This document shows positions 1-5,710 of a stretch of 5,710 nt of DNA, piece by piece. This stretch comes from Pedobacter sp. GTDB taxonomy: Bacteria > Bacteroidota > Bacteroidia > Sphingobacteriales > Sphingobacteriaceae. The stretch's first letter is position 1; each line of letters opens with the position of its first letter. The translations under genes were made by a program, and so were the position numbers. A model generated the notes under the pieces. The model worked only from the letters and a program-made list of their open reading frames with translations, had not been told where the DNA came from and searched no databases. Location of the stretch: the NCBI GenBank assembly GCA_028287885.1, contig JAQBOT010000302.1:1-5710 (forward strand), given 5' to 3'.

Positions 1-2
1 TC

Positions 3-1448
3 GCTTGGTTCCGGTCTAGAATGCTAGGTGGGCGTACCAACCACTGGGGAAGGATCTCGTTGCGGATGGGACCTGAAGACTTTCAATGTAAGGACGGACT
101 TACAGACAATTGGCCAATTACATACGACGATTTAAAGCCTTTTTACGATAAGGTAGACCGCATGATTGGGATTTACGGCACAAAAGAAGGGATTGAAAGT
201 GAACCTGATGGAATATTTCTAGCTCCGCCAAAGCCACGCCTGCATGAACTTTTCATAAGGAAGGGTGCAAAAAAGGCAGGTGTGACAGTGATTCCCGGTC
301 GCGGCTCTGTATTAACAGAAGCTTTACCTGGCAACAAAGACAGAGGTTCTTGTTTCTTCTGCGGGCAATGCGGAAGGTCTTGTAAAGTTTATGCGGATTT
401 CTCTTCTTCCTCATGCCTGGTTATACCAGCTGTTAAAACTGGTAACCTCAAGGTGATTACGAACGCGATGGTTAGGGAGATTCTTACCGATAAAAGTGGC
501 ACGGCAACAGGCGTGTCTTACGTGAATACAAAAGATTTACAAGAATATCAAGTTCGTGGAAAGGTGGTTATTCTCGGCGCAAGTGCAGGAGAATCAGCAC
601 GTCTGCTACTCAACTCGAAATCTGCGGCACATCCAAATGGAATAGCAAACAACAGCGGAATAGTCGGCAAATACCTGCACGATTCAACGGGTGCCAGCTT
701 AAGTGGTTTCTTACCGCAACTCGTAGACCGCAAGCGCTACAATGAAGATGGTGTGGGAAGTGTACACATCTATTCTCCGTGGTGGCTAAAAAATAAAAAC
801 CTTGATTTCCCAAGAGGGTATCATATCGAATACGGTGGAGGTCTACACATGCCAGGTTACGGCTTTGGTGGCGGTATGCAATCTATGAACGGTTTAATTC
901 CTGGCCGTGACGGCAAGAAGAAAGAAGCCGGTGGCTATGGTGCTTCATTAAAAGATGATTATAGACGCTTTTATGGAACCGGAGTCGGAATGGCTGGTCG
1001 TGGTACAGCAATAGCCCGGGAAAGTAATTATTGTGAGATCGACCCAAAGGTTGTGGATAAATACGGAATTCCTGTGCTGCGTTTCAATTACAAATGGGAT
1101 CCTGATGAAGTTAAGCAGGCGAAACACATGCAGGAAACTTTCAAGGAGATCATGCACGGTATGGGCGCAATCATTACCTCAGACCTTCCAGGAGCGGATA
1201 CAAACTATGGTTTAGAAGCACCTGGAAAGATCATCCATGAGGTTGGTACGGTGAGGATGGGTAATGACCCTAAGAAATCGGCTTTGAACAAATGGTGTCA
1301 GGCACACGATTGTAATAACGTTTTTGTTGTTGATGCTGCGCCTTTTGTTCAGCAAGGTGATAAAAACGCTACCTGGACCATACTTGCTTTATCTATGCGT
1401 ACAGCTGAGTATATCCTCTCGCAAAAGAAAAAGCTTAATGTTAGCTAA
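3..1448 (+). CDS. GMC-family FAD oxidoreductase, large catalytic subunit (5' partial)
   Basis: Flavin-dependent dehydrogenase of the GMC family, of the type paired with a 'gluconate 2-dehydrogenase subunit 3' protein; it probably oxidises a sugar or glycoside hydroxyl and passes electrons to a respiratory acceptor. The frame is open to the left edge (A-W-F-R-S-R precede the first Met at 21), so that Met is internal and the N-terminal Rossmann GxGxxG is missing. Numbering from the Met at 21, residues 2-9 carry LGGRTNHW, the FAD-contacting segment; His8 aligns by motif with the His that binds FAD covalently in pyranose 2-oxidase. Cys111, Cys114, Cys117 and Cys121 form a cluster (CFFCGQCGRSC). 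The C-terminal domain has the HEVGTVRMG motif with His406 and a DKNATWT motif with Asn449, the expected His/Asn catalytic pair about 43 residues apart. The stop is TAA, and the gene is followed after 43 bp by its likely small subunit. Substrate is not determinable from sequence; glucoside 3-dehydrogenase-like activity is one possibility. Confidence 0.9.
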   Translation, partial: AWFRSRMLGGRTNHWGRISLRMGPEDFQCKDGLTDNWPITYDDLKPFYDKVDRMIGIYGTKEGIESEPDGIFLAPPKPRLHELFIRKGAKKAGVTVIPGRGSVLTEALPGNKDRGSCFFCGQCGRSCKVYADFSSSSCLVIPAVKTGNLKVITNAMVREILTDKSGTATGVSYVNTKDLQEYQVRGKVVILGASAGESARLLLNSKSAAHPNGIANNSGIVGKYLHDSTGASLSGFLPQLVDRKRYNEDGVGSVHIYSPWWLKNKNLDFPRGYHIEYGGGLHMPGYGFGGGMQSMNGLIPGRDGKKKEAGGYGASLKDDYRRFYGTGVGMAGRGTAIARESNYCEIDPKVVDKYGIPVLRFNYKWDPDEVKQAKHMQETFKEIMHGMGAIITSDLPGADTNYGLEAPGKIIHEVGTVRMGNDPKKSALNKWCQAHDCNNVFVVDAAPFVQQGDKNATWTILALSMRTAEYILSQKKKLNVS

Positions 1449-1466
1449 ACAAGAACAAGGATCTAT

Positions 1467-1484
1467 TATTAAACCTGTTTAATA
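1467..1484. promoter_or_regulatory. Perfect inverted repeat upstream of the subunit 3 gene
   Basis: TATTAAAC-CT-GTTTAATA is an 18-bp dyad with 8-bp perfect arms and a 2-bp centre. It lies in the 43-bp gap between the GMC gene and the subunit 3 gene and ends 7 bp before the ATG. The 2-nt loop and A/U-rich arms make it a poor RNA hairpin and it lacks a U-tract, so an intrinsic terminator is unlikely. A DNA operator, or a weak structure affecting translation of the second gene, is possible. Function is inferred from symmetry and position only. Confidence 0.4.
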
Positions 1485-1491
1485 CATAAAC

Positions 1492-2121
1492 ATGAACAGA
1501 CGTGAATCTTTAAAGGCCCTGGGCCTTACCGCAATAAGCACTACCGTTCTCCTTGATGCCTGCAAACCAGGTAAAGAAGGCAACGTAACTACGCCAAATG
1601 AAGAGGCCGCCGCACAGCCAGGCAGACAACAATTTGAAGTTGAAAGAGATAAGGCATTAAATGCTGCCAAGTTTTTTGATGAACATGAAATGGCTACCAT
1701 TGCTATTCTGGCAGACATCATTATCCCTAAAGATGAACACTCTGGAAGTGCAACTGACGCCAAGGTTCCAGATTTTATCGAGTTCATCGTGAAAGATATT
1801 CCTAGCCATCAAACGCCAATGCGTGGAGGTTTAAGGTGGCTTGATTTAAATTCATTTAACCGCTTCGAGAAGCCTTTTAAAGACGCTTCTCCGGCTCAAC
1901 AGATTAGTCTGGTTGACGAGATCGCCTATCCAGGTAAGGTAAAGCCGGACATGATGCAAGGTGTCGAGTTCTTTAATCGCATGCGCGACCTAACGGCTTC
2001 CGGTTTTTACACGACAGAAATGGGTGTAAAAGATCTGGGCTATGTAGGAAATAAGCCGAACCGCTGGGAAGGTGTGCCACTAGATGTTCTGAAGCAGTAT
2101 GGATTAGAGGGGATGGTCTAA
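1492..2121 (+). CDS. Gluconate 2-dehydrogenase subunit 3-like protein, Tat/lipoprotein small subunit
   Basis: Small subunit of about 209 aa expected to partner the preceding GMC oxidoreductase. The N-terminus reads MNRRESLKALGL..., with a twin-arginine at residues 3-4, a hydrophobic stretch at about 9-21 and a lipobox-like LDAC with Cys24. This suggests Tat export followed by lipidation, though Asp at -2 is unusual for a lipobox. A low-complexity, charged linker follows (about 25-58). From about residue 61 comes the subunit 3 domain, recognisable by FFDEHEM, then ADIIIPKDEHSG (74-85), a D-A-K-V-P-D-F-I segment (89-96), and a C-terminal NRWEGVP. Family members are needed for export or maturation of the FAD subunit, which has no Tat signal of its own in known pairs and is carried across as a hitchhiker. 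The start is fixed by the RR signal; no clear Shine-Dalgarno site is visible. The stop is TAA, and the convergent next gene ends 5 bp away with no room for a terminator. Confidence 0.88.
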   Translation: MNRRESLKALGLTAISTTVLLDACKPGKEGNVTTPNEEAAAQPGRQQFEVERDKALNAAKFFDEHEMATIAILADIIIPKDEHSGSATDAKVPDFIEFIVKDIPSHQTPMRGGLRWLDLNSFNRFEKPFKDASPAQQISLVDEIAYPGKVKPDMMQGVEFFNRMRDLTASGFYTTEMGVKDLGYVGNKPNRWEGVPLDVLKQYGLEGMV

Positions 2122-2126
2122 AGTTG

Positions 2127-3641
2127 TTAAAGTAGATTGAAAAAAGGAATTAGTGCATACCACATAAGGAAGGTAAGCGCTAAGATCATCAGTTTATTAA
2201 TGCGAATCGGCTTTTGTTCAAGGCCAATGTACTTGAGTAGTTCTGCAATTAGCCAGACGGCATGCGCAACGGGAAAGAGGAGCATGAGATTATATGCACC
2301 AGGTACCAGATTGCTAAAGAATAAAGATAAGGAAGTTAGAAGTGCTAGAATACTGCTGCCTATTGCGATCTGCGCAGCGGTATTCTTACCGAAACGCACA
2401 GCAAGGGTTAGTTTTCCTGCGATCTTATCTGCTTCATAATCCGGAATTCCTGAAAGTGTGATGGAAGGGATAATCGAAAAGAACAGCGGGATACTTAATA
2501 GCCAGGGGAATGAATTGGCGAACTCGCCACCCTGGAAGATAAAGCCGCACAAGATGACCATAACACTATGGGTGAGTCCGACAGTTAGCTCGCCCATAGT
2601 TCTATAACTTAAACTTATTGGCTTAGCTGTATATCCGAACGCCATGATTATTAGGGTTGCGCAAAGCAACAGCATGGGCAAGATTGCGGATCCGCTGCTT
2701 AGTGAAAGTAAAATAAAGACGATTGGTATTGCAATAAAGATTCTGACCAATGCGGTCTTTAGCATCTTAGGACTTAGCTCTGCGTTTACCAATACTCTTG
2801 ATCCACCATTAAAAGGCCCATATTGTTTATTCAGTAAATCTGATTCATAATCGTAGATTTCATTGATGTAAACGGTTGCAAGTTCAATAAGGAAGATCAA
2901 CAGGTAGCCTAGCCAGAATGTTAACCAGCTAAACCCATATCCTGTTTTTTCTGCTGCAAATGCACCTAAAGCGTAGGCGACCCAAGTCATCGGATAAAAT
3001 TGAAGTCTGATCGCTTTTAACCATGGAACAAAGCTACGCCACATCTTCTCCGTATTGGTTGCTATGCCTTTACTTAACTTTAAACCGGCTGAGTAGCTCT
3101 GTCTTATCCATTTTTCCCTTTGTGCTGTGGTAGAATGTTTAATGCCGCTACAATGCATGGTTCTTACTGGTGAAACTCCGCAGAACTCAAGCGTTGCAAT
3201 TTTCATTGCCCTGGTTCCTGGCGCTTTGATCAACAGTTTATAAATCCATAGTGGCGTGTCCATGGTGACGATAAGCTGGGCTGTTTTGTTGATCAACAGC
3301 TTTTTATAATCATTTTGTACAACCTCATAGAAAGCAAATCCAGGAACAAAGACGCGGTCTAAAAATCCTTTTAAGAGGGCAGGCATCGTTCCCCACCAAA
3401 TAGGATAGATAAAAACCAGGTGGTCGGCCCATTTTATTAGTGTTTTTGCTTCAGTGATATCAGATTCCTCCTGCTGATCCTGAGGTTCTGCAATTGTAAC
3501 GTTTAAATCAAAATGGAGATCTGCAAGATGAACAAATGTAACTTCCGCCTTGGCGGCAGTAGCACCTTGAATATATGCATCCGCCAGTGCGCCACAGAAA
3601 CTATCTCTTCTTGGATGTGCTAAAATAACAAGTACCTTCAT
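2127..3641 (-). CDS. Fusion protein: flavodoxin-fold NAD(P)H:quinone oxidoreductase domain plus UbiA-family prenyltransferase
   Basis: A single uninterrupted 504-aa frame joins two usually separate enzymes. Residues 1-190 are a Flavodoxin_2 (NQO1/MdaB/KefF-like) domain: KVLVILAHPRRDSF at 2-15 is the flavin-phosphate loop, and YPIWWGTMPALLKGFLDRVF at 79-98 is the family signature. After a short linker, residues 205-504 are a UbiA-superfamily membrane prenyltransferase with about 8-9 hydrophobic segments. It has both Asp-rich prenyl-diphosphate/Mg2+ motifs: N260-xxx-D264-xxx-D268, and D401-xxx-D405 followed by KIAGKLT. GPFNGGSRVL (275-284) follows the first motif, as in MenA-like members. The first domain should be cytosolic and could reduce a quinone or other aromatic; the second would attach an isoprenoid chain to an aromatic acceptor in the membrane. 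Acceptor and prenyl donor are unknown. The frame is open up to an ATG at 3758, but the 39 extra residues are not flavodoxin-like and MKVLVILAHP is the standard N-terminus, so 3641 is chosen. The stop is TAA. Confidence 0.9.
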   Translation of the reverse strand: MKVLVILAHPRRDSFCGALADAYIQGATAAKAEVTFVHLADLHFDLNVTIAEPQDQQEESDITEAKTLIKWADHLVFIYPIWWGTMPALLKGFLDRVFVPGFAFYEVVQNDYKKLLINKTAQLIVTMDTPLWIYKLLIKAPGTRAMKIATLEFCGVSPVRTMHCSGIKHSTTAQREKWIRQSYSAGLKLSKGIATNTEKMWRSFVPWLKAIRLQFYPMTWVAYALGAFAAEKTGYGFSWLTFWLGYLLIFLIELATVYINEIYDYESDLLNKQYGPFNGGSRVLVNAELSPKMLKTALVRIFIAIPIVFILLSLSSGSAILPMLLLCATLIIMAFGYTAKPISLSYRTMGELTVGLTHSVMVILCGFIFQGGEFANSFPWLLSIPLFFSIIPSITLSGIPDYEADKIAGKLTLAVRFGKNTAAQIAIGSSILALLTSLSLFFSNLVPGAYNLMLLFPVAHAVWLIAELLKYIGLEQKPIRINKLMILALTFLMWYALIPFFNLL

Positions 3642-3856
3642 AAGTGCACTTTGGAGATTAGGTAGGTTGATTGGATAGAGAATATCATAAGTTAACAAAG
3701 CCTGATTTGTTCTTGTTTGTAAAAGGGAGGTTGTTTTAGATGTAATGTAATATTGCATAGGCAGGATGGCTTTGGAAAACTGAACTGAACGCCAATTGTA
3801 GTGTAAGTACTATACATTTAAATGCAATTGATTTATTTACTTCAAAATACAACGTT
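3642..3856. promoter_or_regulatory. Divergent intergenic region with clustered short palindromes
   Basis: This 215-bp region separates the divergent fusion gene (-) and AKR gene (+) and must hold both promoters unless the fusion gene starts at 3758. Its AKR-proximal half contains CAATTG at 3793-3798 and again at 3825-3830 (same phase, 32 bp apart). It also has TAGT-N6-ACTA at 3799-3812, the overlapping TGTA-N7-TACA at 3802-3816, and the perfect palindrome CATTTAAATG at 3815-3824. TACATTTA at 3813-3820 is one mismatch from the Bacteroidota -7 consensus TAnnTTTG, but the nearest TTG (3796-3798) is only 14 bp away, shorter than the usual spacing. No confident promoter can be assigned to either strand. 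The palindromes could be operator half-sites for a regulator encoded elsewhere. Confidence 0.4.
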
Positions 3857-5035
3857 ATGAAATTTAGAACGCTAGGAAATACTGATGAGCAACTGTCTTC
3901 GATTGGGCTAGGATGTATGAGCATGAGCCATGCTTACGGTGAACCTAATGATGATGAATCTATTGCCACGCTTCACAAAGCCCTGGATCTCGGAATTAAC
4001 TTTTGGGATACTGCGGACGTTTACGGCGATGGAGAAAATGAGCGCTTAATTTCGAAAGTACTGGTTCCAAACCGTGACAAGATCTTTATAGCGACCAAGT
4101 TTGGGTTTACGGCAAATCCGAATGGAAAAGGAATGGTCTTCGATGGTTCTCCTTCCTACATGAAGCGGGCAGTAGAGGCAAGTTTGAAGCGTCTGCAGGT
4201 GGATGTGATTGACCTCTATTATGCACATCGCATAGATCCTAATGTACCTGTTGAGGAAATGGTTGGTGCTATGGCTGAGCTGGTGAAGGAAGGGAAAGTA
4301 CGATTTCTTGGCTTATCTGAGGCATCAGTAAACTCTGTTCGTAGGGCGCATGCGGTACACCCGATCAGTGCTTTACAAAGTGAGTTTTCACTGTTGACAC
4401 GGGATCCTGAAAAAGATGTTATACCGCTCTGTAAAGAATTGGGCATAGGCTTTATTCCATTCAGTCCGCTGGCGAGAGGGCTTGTAACCAATACATTAAA
4501 TACGAATGAACTAAAGGATGGTGACTTCCGTAAGAGTTTGCCCCGCTATCAACAGGAATATCAGGAGAACAACAGCAAGCTTACAGCTGGTTTCGCTGCG
4601 CTTGCTGCTGAAAAAGGTTGTGAGCCGGCTCAATTGGCTTTGGCTTGGGTGCTTGCGCAAGGTGATCACATCATTCCAAGTCCTGGAACAAAAAAGCGGA
4701 AATATCTGGAGCAAAATGCCGGAAGCGTTGACATAGAAGTCAGTTCTGCGGACCTTCAGAAGCTCGATGAACTGCTTGCAAAATACCCAAATACTGGCGA
4801 CAGGTATAGTGAGGCAAACATGAAACAGGTAGATCGTAGCTTAGGATTAGGCGCTTTAGCGTCTAAAACTGGCTTTGCTGCGGTTTCTGAAATCATCCAT
4901 CCTGTTGCATACATCCATTTGCTCATTTTAGCGAGCTTGTTGATGTCGATTAACTTGGCTTCATCTTTTGGTGTATGGTATTCTGCATGCAAGAGGGTTG
5001 TGAAAAATATGGCAGGGATGCCCGCCTGTGCATAG
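3857..5035 (+). CDS. Aldo/keto reductase (AKR13-like) with read-through C-terminal tail
   Basis: Cytosolic NADPH-dependent carbonyl reductase with a TIM-barrel fold. The N-terminus [20 protein letters not shown] is typical of the AKR13/YhdN-like group and fixes the start; no clear Shine-Dalgarno site precedes it. The catalytic tetrad is complete: Asp51, Tyr56 (DTADVYG), Lys81 (ATKFGF) and His124 (YAHR). Coenzyme-binding segments are present at 203-209 (SPLARGL) and 273-285 ([13 protein letters not shown]). The usual family end, GxRYxxxxMxxVDR, is reached at Arg327 (codon 4835-4837). Instead of stopping, the frame continues to TAG at 5033-5035, adding about 65 residues that are purely the antisense of the M28 peptidase gene. 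A TAG lies out of frame at 4837-4839, directly after Arg327, so one extra base would restore a normal end. The core enzyme looks functional; the tail is an oddity from mutation, junction deletion or sequence error. Natural substrate unknown. Confidence 0.9.
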   Translation: MKFRTLGNTDEQLSSIGLGCMSMSHAYGEPNDDESIATLHKALDLGINFWDTADVYGDGENERLISKVLVPNRDKIFIATKFGFTANPNGKGMVFDGSPSYMKRAVEASLKRLQVDVIDLYYAHRIDPNVPVEEMVGAMAELVKEGKVRFLGLSEASVNSVRRAHAVHPISALQSEFSLLTRDPEKDVIPLCKELGIGFIPFSPLARGLVTNTLNTNELKDGDFRKSLPRYQQEYQENNSKLTAGFAALAAEKGCEPAQLALAWVLAQGDHIIPSPGTKKRKYLEQNAGSVDIEVSSADLQKLDELLAKYPNTGDRYSEANMKQVDRSLGLGALASKTGFAAVSEIIHPVAYIHLLILASLLMSINLASSFGVWYSACKRVVKNMAGMPACA

Positions 5036-5710
5036 GGAAGGTGGTCACTTCTGAAGTACCAGCCTTCCGGATGTTTGGCATCATCCCAGGAAACGTCTAT
5101 TTTGAATTTTGTAAGACTAGCATTTGCTTTCATGGCCATGTTTACAAGATCGTCTGAATTCTTATGCGGCGCTGTGGACCCAAGCAGGGCAGCGGAGTCA
5201 GCTGCATTTCTGCCGATCATGTCTGCATTAAGCACAGCAACAATTGATTCTTTGCTTACTGTTGGTTGTTGTACAAAATATTTGGAACCCAGTAATCCAC
5301 GCTCTTCAGCACCATGCCATACAAACAATGCGGATCGTTTACCTGGTTTAGCTTTCTAGGCACGGCCAATTGCAAGCATGCCGACGGTAACAGAGGCATT
5401 GTCATCCGCACCGTTCCAAATGGAATCTTGATCGATGGGATTACCCGTTCCATCATGATCGTGGTGGCCGCTAAATAGAACATATTCTTTATTGAGCTTC
5501 GGGTCAGAGCCTTTTGCTTTAGCTACAACGTTCACGGAAGGATACTTTAAGCTTTCCAATATAAAGTTTGCGTCTACTTGTGCGCCCGGCTTCTGTAAGG
5601 CTGGACCAACTCTTGATGTAACGAGTATAATTGGGATTTGGGGCAGGGTAGAGGCGCTTGCTGCTGCTGTCGGATTGTTTTCAATCTGGTAGCTCCCTTC
5701 TTCGAAGTTG
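4756..5710 (-). pseudogene. M28-family zinc metallopeptidase, interrupted by in-frame TAG and lacking its normal stop (5' partial)
   Basis: Reading the minus strand in one frame from the right edge gives a PA-domain-like tail (PQIPIILVTSR, around 5611-5646), then an M28 catalytic domain with every expected metal and catalytic residue. These are His/Asp in SGHHDHDG, the bridging Asp in NGADDNAS, the Glu pair in HGAEERGLLGS, Asp in LNADMIGR, and His in EYHTPKDE. The frame is broken once, by TAG at 5356-5358, between LAIGRA and KAKPGKRSALFVWHG; both sides continue in the same frame, so this is a nonsense codon, not a frameshift (a CAG-to-TAG change would fit). The Gly normally following DDNAS is Val (GTT, 5389-5391). 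The C-terminal helix [20 protein letters not shown] resembles the family end, but no stop follows; the frame runs on through antisense of the AKR gene to TGA at 4756-4758. Relatives are secreted aminopeptidases; the N-terminus and any signal peptide are outside the window. A fragment starting at TTG 5328 would lack the first metal ligands. Confidence 0.82.

Noticed and set aside
2137..2850. Plus-strand ORFs at 2137-2439 and 2644-2850
   Set aside because: They are antisense shadows of the prenyltransferase domain, with no recognisable protein character.
3642..3758. Upstream ATG at 3758 giving the fusion protein 39 extra N-terminal residues
   Set aside because: The extra segment has no domain or signal character, and the second Met begins the canonical flavodoxin_2 N-terminus MKVLVILAHP; the longer start would also take up half of the divergent promoter spacer.
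4838..5035. The 65-residue AKR tail as a novel C-terminal domain
   Set aside because: It is exactly the antisense translation of the peptidase C-terminus and begins where AKR family members end, so it is read-through, not a domain.
5356..5358. TAG recoded as glutamine or another amino acid (alternative code or pyrrolysine)
   Set aside because: Gln would fit the gap, but the intact genes here look like ordinary Bacteroidota chromosome, where the standard code applies. There is no phage context, no suppressor tRNA or pyl gene in view, and there are other defects in the same gene.
5075..5692. Plus-strand ORFs at 5075-5359 and 5492-5692
   Set aside because: They are antisense to the M28 peptidase coding sequence; the minus-strand frame carries all the conserved motifs.
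5356..5710. Separate small gene 5356-5559 and a second short gene 4756-5328 on the minus strand
   Set aside because: They are the two halves of one M28 peptidase in the same frame; their apparent starts (TTG at 5559 and at 5328) fall inside conserved domain sequence.

Overview
The window looks like chromosomal DNA from a Bacteroidota bacterium, most likely of the Sphingobacteriaceae (Pedobacter-like) type. The basis is the moderate G+C content, AT-rich leaders without clear Shine-Dalgarno sites, TAA stops on the intact genes, and the pairing of a Cys-rich GMC oxidoreductase with a Tat/lipoprotein 'gluconate 2-dehydrogenase subunit 3' protein. The lineage call is inference; there is no rRNA or other marker gene. 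No mobile element, CRISPR array, tRNA or phage gene was seen.

Layout: (1) Positions 3-1448 (+) hold the C-terminal part of a GMC-family FAD oxidoreductase whose start lies left of the window. (2) Positions 1492-2121 (+) hold its small subunit, after a 43-bp gap that contains a perfect 8+8 inverted repeat. (3) Positions 2127-3641 (-) hold a convergent gene, with stop codons only 5 bp apart. It encodes a single polypeptide joining an NQO/MdaB-like flavodoxin-fold quinone reductase domain to a membrane UbiA-family prenyltransferase. (4) Positions 3642-3856 are a divergent promoter region rich in short palindromes. (5) Positions 3857-5035 (+) hold an AKR13-like aldo/keto reductase. It has a complete catalytic tetrad, but its reading frame runs about 65 codons past the family's normal end. 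(6) Positions 4756-5710 (-) hold an M28 zinc aminopeptidase-like gene, cut by the right edge. It is interrupted by an in-frame TAG and lacks a stop at its expected end, so the two convergent genes read into each other's antisense strand.

Functional picture (inference): genes 1 and 2 form an exported, membrane-tethered sugar or glycoside dehydrogenase passing electrons to the respiratory chain. Gene 3 may couple reduction of a quinone or aromatic substrate to its prenylation in the membrane. Gene 5 is a cytosolic NADPH carbonyl reductase. The AKR/M28 junction shows several independent defects, which means either real gene decay with a deletion at the junction or local sequence error. The most notable items are the reductase-prenyltransferase fusion and the mutual loss of stop codons combined with the amber codon in the peptidase.
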